64,000 nucleotides of DNA from Reyranella sp. (GTDB taxonomy: Bacteria > Pseudomonadota > Alphaproteobacteria > Reyranellales > Reyranellaceae). The position numbers and the translations under genes were made by a program. Where the stretch lies: positions 59,053 to 123,052 of the forward strand of contig JAIEOV010000058.1 in assembly GCA_019750135.1 (NCBI GenBank). Direction: 5' to 3'. A model generated the notes under the pieces. The model was not told the origin of the DNA, did not search any database, and was given only the letters and a program-made list of their open reading frames with translations. Shown in pieces: positions 52,269 to 61,449 of this stretch. Every line of letters starts with the position of its first letter. Position 1 is the stretch's first letter.

Positions 52269-53375
52269 TCAGAACGCTTCGGGCGACGTGAAGGGCAAAC
52301 CGAGCGCCTCGGCCACCGGGCGGCAGGTCACCTTGCCCTCGTGCACGTTGAGGCCGTTGCGCAAATGCGCATCGTCTGCAATCGCCTTGCGCCAGCCCTT
52401 GTCGGCCAGCGCCAGCGCGAATGGGAGGGTGGCGTTGTTCAACGCGAAGGTCGACGTCCGCGCCACCGCGCCCGGCATGTTGGTGACGCAGTAATGGATC
52501 ACGCCTTCCTCGACATAGGTCGGGTCGGAGTGCGAGGTCGGCTTCGACGTTTCGCAACAGCCGCCCTGGTCGATGGCGATGTCGACGATGACGCTGTTGG
52601 GCTTCATCGAGGCGACCATTTCGCGGGTTACCAGTTTTGGTGCAGCAGCCCCTGGTACGAGCACCGCGCCGACTAAGAGGTCGGCGCGACGCAGGATGGC
52701 TGAAAGCGCATCGCGGGTGGAGAAGATGGTGCGGAGGCCGGGAAACTGTGCCGCCAGGCGACGCAGCACGTCGGCCGACCGGTCGACCACGAACACCGTG
52801 GCGCCCATGCCGAGCGCGATGGTCGCGGCATGCGTTCCCGAGACGCCGCCGCCCAGCACGACGACTTCGGCCGGCGGAACGCCCGGCACGCCGCCGAGAA
52901 GCACACCGCGGCCGCCCGCGGTGCGCTCGAGGTAATGCGCGCCGACCTGCGGCGCCAGCCGGCCCGCGATCTCCGACATCGGCGTGAGAAGAGGCAAGGT
53001 GCCGCTAGGCGAGGTGACGGTCTCGTAGGCGATGGCCGTGACGCCGCTCTCCAGCAGGTCCTCGGTCTGCGTGCGATCAGGCGCGAGGTGCAGGTAGGTG
53101 AACAGCACCTGGCCGCGGCGCAGTCGCTTGCGCTCGATCGCCAGCGGCTCCTTCACCTTCACGATCATCTCGCTCTCGGCGAAGACCGCTTCGGCGCTGT
53201 CGACGATGCGCGCGCCTGCACCGACGTACTGCTCGTCGCCCAGGCCTGAGCCTGCTCCGGCGCCCCGCTCGACCAGGACCTCGTGGCCGTGATGCACCAA
53301 CTCGGCGACCGACGACGGCACCAGCCCGACGCGGTCTTCGTGGTCCTTGATTTCCCTGGGGACGCCGACTCGCAT
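52269..53375 (-). CDS. ald: alanine dehydrogenase
   Basis: [80 protein letters not shown]. Confidence 0.95.
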   Translation of the reverse strand: MRVGVPREIKDHEDRVGLVPSSVAELVHHGHEVLVERGAGAGSGLGDEQYVGAGARIVDSAEAVFAESEMIVKVKEPLAIERKRLRRGQVLFTYLHLAPDRTQTEDLLESGVTAIAYETVTSPSGTLPLLTPMSEIAGRLAPQVGAHYLERTAGGRGVLLGGVPGVPPAEVVVLGGGVSGTHAATIALGMGATVFVVDRSADVLRRLAAQFPGLRTIFSTRDALSAILRRADLLVGAVLVPGAAAPKLVTREMVASMKPNSVIVDIAIDQGGCCETSKPTSHSDPTYVEEGVIHYCVTNMPGAVARTSTFALNNATLPFALALADKGWRKAIADDAHLRNGLNVHEGKVTCRPVAEALGLPFTSPEAF

Positions 53376-53382
53376 GATCGGA

Positions 53383-54546
53383 TCAGAGCAGGTGACCGGC
53401 GCGCTCGGCCTTGGTGCGCAGGTAGTTCTCGTTGTGCCCGTTGGCCGGGAAGGAGTGGGCCACTCGCTCCGCCACCTCGATGCCGTAGCGCTCGAGCTGG
53501 CTGATCTTCTGCGGGTTGTTGGTCATCAGCCGCACGCGCTTGATGCCCATGCGCGACAGCATGGTGGCGGCCGGCGCATAGATGCGCTCGTCGGCGTCGA
53601 AGCCCAGCTGCTCGTTGGCGTCGATTGTGTCGAAGCCATCGTCCTGCAGCTCGTAGGCGCGCAGCTTGTTCACCAGGCCGATGCCGCGGCCTTCCTGCGC
53701 GAGATAGAGCAGCACGCCCGAGCCCTGCTTGGAGATCTCGGCGATGGCGCCGCGCAGCTGCACGCCGCAGTCGCAGCGCAGCGAGCCCAGAAGGTCGCCG
53801 GTGAAGCATTCGGAATGGAGCCGGATCAGCACCGGCTCGGTCGGATCGATCTCGCCGACGACGATGGCGAGATGCTCCTTGCCGCCGTCGCTCGGACGCC
53901 AGGCGAGGATGCGCGCGTTCTCCGCGCCCTCCAGCGGCACGTTGGCCTGCGCCACCTGCTGTAGATTGCGCGCGGCGCTCTCCTCGTAGGTCAGGACGTC
54001 GACGGCATCGACGTAGATCAGGTCCTGGTCACGCGCCCACTCGCGGCGCTTGTTCTTGGGATCGCTGGTCAGCGGTCCCAGCACGACGGCCGGCAGCAGG
54101 CGGGCGAGCTTGGCGAGCTCGATCGCAGTCTCGGCGATGCGCGGCGCGTGGCTGGCGACCGGCCGCGACAGGTAGCGCAGCGCGGCATGGCGGCCGGCTT
54201 CCTCGGTCTCATTCGGCTGCAGGATCACGTCGGCCGGCACGCCCTCGGGCAGGTCGAGGGTGATCGGCTTGTTGGTCTCGCCCATGCCGCCCGCTATGTG
54301 CGGCGGGATCTCCATGCCGATGGCCTCGGCCCTTCGGCGCGTCGTGACCAGCACAGGGGCCTGCTGGGCCAGGCCCTGCAGGCGCTGCAGGGCGCGCGGG
54401 CCACAGGCTTCGGCGGCGATCACAAGGCCGCCACCGCCGTCGTCGTCGCGCAGGACTACAATGCCGCCGCGCCGCAACTCGGCCAGGGCGCGCTCGACGG
54501 CGGCCAGGGCGGTGGCGGTACGGGAATGAACTTGACCCGGAATCAT
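53383..54546 (-). CDS. ribA: GTP cyclohydrolase II with divergent RibB-like N-terminal region
   Basis: RLHSECFTGDLLGSLRCDCGVQLRGAI, LYLAQEGRGIGLVNKLRAYELQD, MTNNPQKI. Confidence 0.92.
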   Translation of the reverse strand: MIPGQVHSRTATALAAVERALAELRRGGIVVLRDDDGGGGLVIAAEACGPRALQRLQGLAQQAPVLVTTRRRAEAIGMEIPPHIAGGMGETNKPITLDLPEGVPADVILQPNETEEAGRHAALRYLSRPVASHAPRIAETAIELAKLARLLPAVVLGPLTSDPKNKRREWARDQDLIYVDAVDVLTYEESAARNLQQVAQANVPLEGAENARILAWRPSDGGKEHLAIVVGEIDPTEPVLIRLHSECFTGDLLGSLRCDCGVQLRGAIAEISKQGSGVLLYLAQEGRGIGLVNKLRAYELQDDGFDTIDANEQLGFDADERIYAPAATMLSRMGIKRVRLMTNNPQKISQLERYGIEVAERVAHSFPANGHNENYLRTKAERAGHLL

Positions 54547-54661
54547 GCTCTACCTTGCGCCATCCTTAGCACGGCGCGGGCCCTTTTGCCGAAGTGAACC
54601 GCTTTTGCCATCTTTTCGTACCAGATAGAGTGTTTCCAGGTCGCCAGCAGGTAGCAGCAGC

Positions 54662-55360
54662 ATGTCTGTAAACAATCGCGGCAAGAAAATTCTGCTGGTC
54701 GACGACGACCAGGGCCTGCGCACGGTGCTCGCCGAGCAGCTCGACCTCTATGACGGGTTCACCACCATCCAGGTCGGCACGGCGGCGGAGGGCATGGAGA
54801 AGGCCAAGCTCGCCCATTACGACGCCATCCTGCTCGATATCGGCCTGCCCGACATGGATGGCCGCGAGCTCTGCAAGCTGATGCGCCGTCAGGGCGTGCG
54901 CGCACCCGTGATCATGCTGACGGCGGCCGATTCCGACGCCGATACCATCCTGGGCCTGGAATCGGGCGCCAACGACTACGTCACCAAGCCGTTCCGCATC
55001 AACGTCCTGCTGGCCCGGCTGCGCGCCCATCTGCGCCAGCATGAGCGCAGCGAGGATGCGGTGATGACCATCGGCCCCTACGAGTTCCATCCTGCGGCCA
55101 AGATGCTGATGGAGAAGGCCGGCAAGAAGAAGATCCGGCTGACCGACAAGGAAGCCTCGATCCTGAAGTACCTGTTCCGTGCCGGCGACCGGCCGGTGGC
55201 GCGCGACGTGCTGCTGAACGAGGTCTGGGGCTACAACGCCGGGGTCACCACCCACACGCTGGAAACGCATATCTACCGCCTGCGCCAGAAGATCGAGCGC
55301 GATCCGGCCAGTGCCGCCATCCTGATCACCGATCGCGGCGGCTACCGGCTGCAGCCCTGA
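54662..55360 (+). CDS. response regulator, OmpR family, no adjacent kinase
   Basis: KKILLVDDDQGLRTVLAEQL, DAILLDIGLPDMDGRELC, NDYVTKPFRI, winged-helix C-terminus. Confidence 0.92.
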   Translation: MSVNNRGKKILLVDDDQGLRTVLAEQLDLYDGFTTIQVGTAAEGMEKAKLAHYDAILLDIGLPDMDGRELCKLMRRQGVRAPVIMLTAADSDADTILGLESGANDYVTKPFRINVLLARLRAHLRQHERSEDAVMTIGPYEFHPAAKMLMEKAGKKKIRLTDKEASILKYLFRAGDRPVARDVLLNEVWGYNAGVTTHTLETHIYRLRQKIERDPASAAILITDRGGYRLQP

Positions 55361-55440
55361 GGTGGGGTGCTTGCCAAAAGGTGACCAAAGCGTCATCTTT
55401 TTCATAACCTGAGAAAAATGCACCCCGGGAGGGCCCTCTC

Positions 55441-56508
55441 ATGAGCACGCAGCGCATCTACGCCCTGCCCGTCGAGACCACCGAGTGGAAGTTCGACGGC
55501 GCTACCGAGATCCAGTTCAACTGGGAGTACGACGACGGCTCGGACGCGCTGCTCGAGCTCTACGACAAGGGCAAGAAGCAGCAGTGGGACGCCAGCACCC
55601 GGCTCGACTGGTCGCTCGAGCTCAACCCTGAGAATCCGATGGAGCTCAAGGACGAGGCGCTGACGATCTACAACACCGACTACTGGCGCAAGATGACCGA
55701 CAAGGAGAAGGGTTGGCTGCGCCAGAACCTGCAGGCCAACCAGATCTCCCAGTTCATGCACGGCGAGCAGGGCGCGCTGATCGCCACCGCCAAGATCGTC
55801 GGCACCGTTCCCGACATGAACGCCAAGTTCTATGCCGCCACGCAGGTGATGGACGAGGCGCGCCACGTCGAGGCCTACAAGCGCCTGTTGCACGAGAAGT
55901 TCGATCTCGCCTATCCGATCAATCCCTCGCTGAAGACGCTCCTGGAGCAGACGCTGACTGACCGGCGTTGGGACATGACCTATCTCGGCATGCAGGTGCT
56001 GATCGAGGGCCTGGCGCTGGCTGCTTTCCAGTCGATTCGCGACAAGGCCGGCAACACGCTGGCCAGCGCGGTCAACGCCTACGTCATGCAGGACGAGGCG
56101 CGGCACGTCTCGTTCGGCCGTCTGGCGCTGCGCGAGTATTATCCGCATCTCTCCGCCGCCGAGCGCGACGAGCGCGAGCAGTTCGTGGTCGAGGCGCTCT
56201 ATTTCATGCGCGACCGTTTCAACAATTCGGAAGTGTGGGAGCGGCTCGGCCTGCCGGCCGATGCGCTGAACGAGCTGACCTACAATTCCAAGCAGATGGC
56301 CTCGTTCCGCGGCCGCCTGTTCAGCCGCATCGTGCCCACGGTCAAGGATATCGGCCTGTGGGGCGAGCGCGTGCAGAAGGCCTTCGCCGAGATGGGTGTG
56401 ATGGACTACGCCAAGATCGACGTCACCGAGCAGCTCGAGAATGACGGCAAGGTCGCCGAGGACTTCGACAAGAAGATGTTCATCGAGAAGGCGATCGCGG
56501 CTGAATAG
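55441..56508 (+). CDS. ferritin-like diiron protein (RNR R2 / bacterial multicomponent monooxygenase-type motif), paralogue 1
   Basis: Two motifs: HGE-X28-DEARH and EGL...E-X28-DEARH; paralogue of 61450-62517. Confidence 0.85.
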   Translation: MSTQRIYALPVETTEWKFDGATEIQFNWEYDDGSDALLELYDKGKKQQWDASTRLDWSLELNPENPMELKDEALTIYNTDYWRKMTDKEKGWLRQNLQANQISQFMHGEQGALIATAKIVGTVPDMNAKFYAATQVMDEARHVEAYKRLLHEKFDLAYPINPSLKTLLEQTLTDRRWDMTYLGMQVLIEGLALAAFQSIRDKAGNTLASAVNAYVMQDEARHVSFGRLALREYYPHLSAAERDEREQFVVEALYFMRDRFNNSEVWERLGLPADALNELTYNSKQMASFRGRLFSRIVPTVKDIGLWGERVQKAFAEMGVMDYAKIDVTEQLENDGKVAEDFDKKMFIEKAIAAE

Positions 56509-56672
56509 TACCTACACTTTCGCTCGACCCCATCTACTGTTCGGATGGTTATGAGATCGAACATTGATTCGGCGCACGAACCGCTCAATAGCCAATAAGC
56601 TTTCCGCGACCTGAACCGCCAACCTCACGGGTTGTATTTCTTTGCCGGTACATATTCTATAATTCTAGCAAT

Positions 56673-58889
56673 ATGTACGACTTTCGAACACTTTCGCCGC
56701 TCGACTTCGAGGAATTGGTTCGGGACCTGTTGCAGGCGGAGCTGAGAATTCGAATGGAAAGCTTTGGCTCTGGTCGAGATTTGGGAATCGACTTCCGCTT
56801 CTCTCTTGGTGGCAACAAGGCGGTTGTGCAAGCGAAACACTATGTCGAAAGTGGTATCAATGGCCTCATCCGAACGGCCCGCAAAGAAAATACCAAAGTC
56901 GGCAAGCTATCTCCGATTCGATATATACTTGCGACATCCGTTTCTTTGACCCCCTCTCAGAAATCTCGGCTGCAGACGGCGATGCCCGAGGCACCGTTGG
57001 CAGACGAAGACGTCTTTGGTCAGAAGGATCTCAATAACCTCTTGAGTCGACATCCTGAGGTGGAGCGAAAACACTTCAAGTTATGGTTAGGTAGTACGCA
57101 CGTTCTCGAGCGTATCCTGCACAGCGGCATTTACAATCGGTCACAAACCGAAATGGAGATCATTCGCAACTCAATTCCTAAGTTCGTGCAAAACGACAGT
57201 GTGCCTGCTGCTGAGTCTATTCTTGCCAAGTCTGGCGCACTAATAATTGCAGGTGAGCCAGGAGTTGGAAAAACGACTTTGGCCCGCATGCTCGTTTGGT
57301 TGCATGCTGAAGAAGGCTGGCAAATCTCCGTTATCGACGACATTAAGGAGGCCTTCGAAATTGCGACCGATGGTGCGAAGCGGCTGATTTTCTTTGATGA
57401 CTTCTTGGGCCAAATTCGTCTCTCGACAGACGTGATTCGAGGGGTCGACCAAAAGCTATCGCCGCTCTTGCATAAGGTTCGTCTTAATAAGGATGTCCGC
57501 TTCATACTAACAACGCGAGATTACATCCTGCGCCAAGCTCAAACGTACTCCGCTCGCTTGGCAAGCCCTGAGTTGAATGCGAGCGAATTCACTCTTCATG
57601 TTGGTCATTACACGAGAGCGGCTAGAGCAAAGATCGTATACAACCATCTGTACTTCTCAGCGTTGAGCCACGCTGAACGGCAGTCACTTTTGAAAGATGA
57701 CTTTTATCTTACGATGATTGATCATCGAAACTTCAGTCCTCGGCTCATCGATCTTCTTACAAACGCTGAATATCTTTCGATGTTGAAGAAGCCAATTCGG
57801 CGTGCTGTCGAAACAGTATTGGAACATCCGCAAGAGCTTTGGGAGAAGCCCTACCGAACGCAGATTAGCGAAGAGGGCCGAGCGTTGATGTTGGCTCTCT
57901 TCTTCAATTCGGCAACAGTTGCGCTCCCTGCCCTGCAGGATTCGTTCAATCGAATTGTTGATGCAATGGGTTTCACAATCCCTACGGCAGATCGGGCGAC
58001 CAGATTTCGCACTGCCCTCAAGGAGCTAGAAGGATCTGTACTTTCTATCCAGAACCGGAAAGCGCAGTTCTCCAACCCTGGGGTAAGGGACTTCCTTCTG
58101 ACGGCTGTCAAAGAAGACGGACTTCTACCTGCCGTTGTTGGCGTTGCAACGGAATATCAAGAGCTGAGGCAATCTTGGAACTTGTTTTGCAGCCTGGAGC
58201 CAGATCAACCCATCGGCGCAGCGATGAGAGAAAAGTGGATACGCGCTGCTAAACGTTTGAATGACGCTGACACTGGGACAGCCCTCGAACGGCTTCAGCT
58301 GGTACTCGACATGTACGACCGCATAGGAGGCGAAGAGCTTGTTGTGGACGTACAGTTTGTTGCTGGTGATCTGGAGGCTAACGGGATCGAAGGAGACGAA
58401 GTAGAGCTGTCGCAGTCCGTGCTGGAGCAACTTGCCGGGTCAGCGCTGCCGCAAAATGCACTCGAGGAAGTTCGAGTTATCATGATCGAGGCGGTGGGTA
58501 ATATGCTCTCTGAGACGGGCGGACATATGATGCTTGAGGAAATCGAAGCGACCGCAAATTCTATGAAGCAGTGCGGTGCCGATGAGGACAGCGTTTCCGA
58601 GGCAGTTGGTGGGGCTTTGCGCGCTTTCGTCAAAGAGACCGATTGGTCCGACGTCTGGACGTTTGACGAACTTGATGACCTGGAAGGCGAGCTAAGATCC
58701 GTCATGAATGAATTTGGAGTTGAAGATAGGCGCGTTGAAGGCGCGCTTGAACGAAAACGCGACGATCTTAGCGAACAGGGGGAGCGGCATCGTAGCGGCG
58801 GATATGGAAGGCGGAGCATGCCTTCACTACAGTCAGAAACCACTGACGATGAGATTCGCTCCATGTTTGATGGTCTTCGCCAGAGCTAG
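56673..58889 (+). CDS. PD-(D/E)xK (Mrr-like) nuclease domain plus nSTAND3-like NTPase, putative anti-phage protein
   Basis: LDFEELVRDLL...GIDFRFSLGGNKAVVQAKHY; IIAGEPGVGKTTLARMLVW; RLIFFDDFLGQ; RFILTTRDYIL; lower GC than flanks. Confidence 0.8.
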   Translation: MYDFRTLSPLDFEELVRDLLQAELRIRMESFGSGRDLGIDFRFSLGGNKAVVQAKHYVESGINGLIRTARKENTKVGKLSPIRYILATSVSLTPSQKSRLQTAMPEAPLADEDVFGQKDLNNLLSRHPEVERKHFKLWLGSTHVLERILHSGIYNRSQTEMEIIRNSIPKFVQNDSVPAAESILAKSGALIIAGEPGVGKTTLARMLVWLHAEEGWQISVIDDIKEAFEIATDGAKRLIFFDDFLGQIRLSTDVIRGVDQKLSPLLHKVRLNKDVRFILTTRDYILRQAQTYSARLASPELNASEFTLHVGHYTRAARAKIVYNHLYFSALSHAERQSLLKDDFYLTMIDHRNFSPRLIDLLTNAEYLSMLKKPIRRAVETVLEHPQELWEKPYRTQISEEGRALMLALFFNSATVALPALQDSFNRIVDAMGFTIPTADRATRFRTALKELEGSVLSIQNRKAQFSNPGVRDFLLTAVKEDGLLPAVVGVATEYQELRQSWNLFCSLEPDQPIGAAMREKWIRAAKRLNDADTGTALERLQLVLDMYDRIGGEELVVDVQFVAGDLEANGIEGDEVELSQSVLEQLAGSALPQNALEEVRVIMIEAVGNMLSETGGHMMLEEIEATANSMKQCGADEDSVSEAVGGALRAFVKETDWSDVWTFDELDDLEGELRSVMNEFGVEDRRVEGALERKRDDLSEQGERHRSGGYGRRSMPSLQSETTDDEIRSMFDGLRQS

Positions 58890-59047
58890 GTGGCCTCAAA
58901 TCGGCGCATTGGCCAATTCAGCGGACCGAAAGGATGAAGGACCTTGATGGCACCGTACAGCCGCACTTGTCACAGTGATCACTGGGGAGTGATCTCCTGA
59001 AATGACCACGATGCGCTAGCGTGCGCTCCTCATCGAAGGAGCCACCC

Positions 59048-59650
59048 ATGCTGCGACGCGCGCTTTTGGTCTTCACAGCCGCTGCGATCTGCTCGACGCC
59101 GCTTTGGGCGCAGGAAACGCGGCGCGTCCGGGCCACCATCGAGAAAGTCGACGGCTCGACCTTCTACGCCAAGACGGCCGACGGCGAGGAGCTGAAGATC
59201 ACGGTCGCCGACAAGCCGGTCTACATGGCGATCATTCCGGCAACGCTGGCCGATCTCAAGCCCGGCACCTTCGTCGGCTCGGGCGCCACGCCGGGACCTG
59301 ACGGCAAACTGATCGCGATGGAAGTGCACATCTTCCCGGAGGCCATGCGCGGCACGGGCGAAGGGCATCGGCCGATGGAAGGACCGCCTCAGGCCACCAT
59401 GACCAATGCCAATGTCGACGTGTCGGTCGCCGGCGTCGATGGCCAGGTGCTGACGCTGAAATACAAGGACGGCGAGAAGAAGCTTCTGGTCACGCCCAAG
59501 ACCGCCATCGTCGCTTATACGCCGGGCGATCTCGGCGAGCTGAAGCCCGGCATCAAGATCTTCATTGCTTCTGCCCAGAAGCAACCCGACGGCTCGCTGA
59601 AGGCCGCGCGGATTTCCTACGGCCGCAACGGACTCACGCCGCCGATGTAG
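59048..59650 (+). CDS. secreted protein with repeated beta-rich (DUF5666-like) modules
   Basis: MLRRALLVFTAAAICSTPLWAQ signal; two similar modules (ATIEKVDGSTFYAKTADGEELKI and VSVAGVDGQVLTLKYKDGEKKLLV). Confidence 0.65.
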   Translation: MLRRALLVFTAAAICSTPLWAQETRRVRATIEKVDGSTFYAKTADGEELKITVADKPVYMAIIPATLADLKPGTFVGSGATPGPDGKLIAMEVHIFPEAMRGTGEGHRPMEGPPQATMTNANVDVSVAGVDGQVLTLKYKDGEKKLLVTPKTAIVAYTPGDLGELKPGIKIFIASAQKQPDGSLKAARISYGRNGLTPPM

Positions 59651-59662
59651 GAATCTTTGCTG

Positions 59663-60289
59663 TCAAAGCAGGACGACGATCACCAGCAGGACGGCCGGCA
59701 CGATCAGCGGCCAGGCGACCAGGTGCAGCAGCAGGCCGCCCGCGACCGCGCCCACCAAGTAGCCGAGCCAGGTCAGCATCAGCAGGCGCGGGGTGGTGAC
59801 GGCGGGCAGCGGCGCCACTTCGGCCGGCCACAGCCGGTCGAGCGCCGCGTCGGCGGTGCGGGCGAGCGTGCTGGTCACCACGACCGTGCTCACCGAGACG
59901 CCGCCGAACTGGGTGATGGCCGAGGCCTGCAGCCCCATGGCGAAAGCCAGGATCAGGACCGCGGTTTCCGAAGCAAGCGGCAGGAAGCCCATGGCGCCGA
60001 TGATCGCCGCCTCCAGCAGGATCGGGATCATGGGCCTGGCCCAGAGCCGCAGCAGCAGGCGCGCCAGCATGGCGCCGATGAAGAAGGCGACCAGCGGCGC
60101 GAGATGCCGGCCGGCGTCGGGATAGCGGCTCTCGGAAAGCGCGATGCCCGCCAGCACCGTGTTGCCGGTCATGTTGGCGGCGAACACGCCGCCCATGGTG
60201 ATGTAGCCCACCGCGTCGGCGATGCCGGCGATGACGGTGAGCAGGGTCGCCTGTATCTGCGGCCGGACGATCGCTACACCACGTCGTAG
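59663..60289 (-). CDS. YoaK/DUF1275-like membrane protein (start uncertain)
   Basis: LLTVIAGIADAVGYITMGGVFAANMTGNTVLAGIAL; no conventional start between the reductase stop and the conserved N-terminus. Confidence 0.75.
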   Translation of the reverse strand, partial: LRRGVAIVRPQIQATLLTVIAGIADAVGYITMGGVFAANMTGNTVLAGIALSESRYPDAGRHLAPLVAFFIGAMLARLLLRLWARPMIPILLEAAIIGAMGFLPLASETAVLILAFAMGLQASAITQFGGVSVSTVVVTSTLARTADAALDRLWPAEVAPLPAVTTPRLLMLTWLGYLVGAVAGGLLLHLVAWPLIVPAVLLVIVVLL

Positions 60290-61299
60290 GTGATCTCGAC
60301 CTCGGCGCCGAAGCAATGGCCCTGGCAGGTCAGGATCCAGTTGTTGGCGAGGTCGTCGGGCGTGTAGATGTCGTTCTTGGCCAGAAGCACCTTGCCCTTG
60401 ATACGCTTGGCCGCGCACGAAGCGCAGAAGCCTTCTTCGCACGACGACAGGGGATTGAGCCCCGCATCACGCGCCGCCTCGAGGATGGTCTTGCCCTTCG
60501 AGTAGGGCACCTTGTGGGTCTTGCCCTCGAAATGGATGACGATGTGGTCGGGGATGACGTCGCCCTCTTCGCTGGGCTCGATCGGGATGGCATCGTTGCC
60601 CGAGGCCTCGAAGCGCTCGATGCGCACGCGGTCGTGGGCCATGCCGTGCTCGAACAGCGTCTCCTCGACCAGCGACATGAACGGGCCGGGCCCGCAGAGA
60701 TAGGCGTCGCCCGCCTCGAAACCCTTCATTGCCGCCACGATCTCCTCGGGCTTGGTGATGCCCTGCGTGGCGTCGAGATGGTGGATGACCTCCAGGCGCC
60801 CGGGATGGGCCTTCACCAGGGCCTCGAACTCGGCGTCGAAGATCACCGATTGCTTGTCGCGGTTGGCGTAGAACAGCCGGATCTGCCGCTTGGTGTTTTT
60901 GAGCGCCGACTTGATCAGCGACATCATGGGCGTGATGCCGCTGCCGCCGCCGAACAGCAGCAGCGTTCCGGCGCTGCCGTCGTTCAGCACGAAGCGGCCG
61001 GCCGGCGGCAGCACCTCCAGGGTGCCGCCTTCCTTCAGGGCGTCATGGAACCAGTTGGAGCCCTTGCCGCCGGTGACGCGCTTCACCGTGACCTTGGGCA
61101 GGCCGTCGGTCTCGGGTGCGCTCGACAGCGAGTAGCAGCGGTTGAAGGCGCCGTCGGGGTGACCCACCTTGAAGGTCAGGAACTGACCGGCGCGATAGCG
61201 GTACTTGTCGGCGAGGTCGGCGGGGACATCTAGGACGAAAGAGCGCGCATCGGGGGTCTCTTGGATGATCTTGGCGATGCGCAACTTGTTGTAGGACAT
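60274..61299 (-). CDS. FAD/NAD(P) oxidoreductase with C-terminal plant-type 2Fe-2S ferredoxin domain (PaaE/KshB-like)
   Basis: YRAGQFLTFKV, RCYSLSSAPE, GGGSGITPMMSLIKS, NPLSSCEEGFCASCAAKRIKGKV...LTCQG. Confidence 0.92.
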   Translation of the reverse strand: MSYNKLRIAKIIQETPDARSFVLDVPADLADKYRYRAGQFLTFKVGHPDGAFNRCYSLSSAPETDGLPKVTVKRVTGGKGSNWFHDALKEGGTLEVLPPAGRFVLNDGSAGTLLLFGGGSGITPMMSLIKSALKNTKRQIRLFYANRDKQSVIFDAEFEALVKAHPGRLEVIHHLDATQGITKPEEIVAAMKGFEAGDAYLCGPGPFMSLVEETLFEHGMAHDRVRIERFEASGNDAIPIEPSEEGDVIPDHIVIHFEGKTHKVPYSKGKTILEAARDAGLNPLSSCEEGFCASCAAKRIKGKVLLAKNDIYTPDDLANNWILTCQGHCFGAEVEITYDVV

Positions 61300-61347
61300 T
61301 CGGCAAACCAACGTTCAGGGATCATGCAATTTCCGGACGGGACTCCA

Positions 61348-61364
61348 CTAGCAGACTGTGCTAG
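61348..61364. promoter_or_regulatory. candidate operator in divergent region between reductase and diiron paralogue 2
   Basis: CTAGCA-gactg-TGCTAG perfect inverted repeat. Confidence 0.35.
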
Positions 61365-61449
61365 CTTCCGCTCGAAAAATGAACGGAGCGTCATCTTTGC
61401 CGCTCCGTCTTGGGATGGGACCGTGTAACGCGGCAGGAGGCAAGAGCCA

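Noticed and set aside
54547-54661. FMN riboswitch upstream of ribA
   Set aside because: The short upstream region (minus strand) shows no conserved multi-helix FMN element by eye.
58708-58947. 79-aa plus-strand ORF overlapping the 3' end of the nuclease-NTPase gene
   Set aside because: Out-of-frame overlap with a well-supported gene, no ribosome site; treated as chance.
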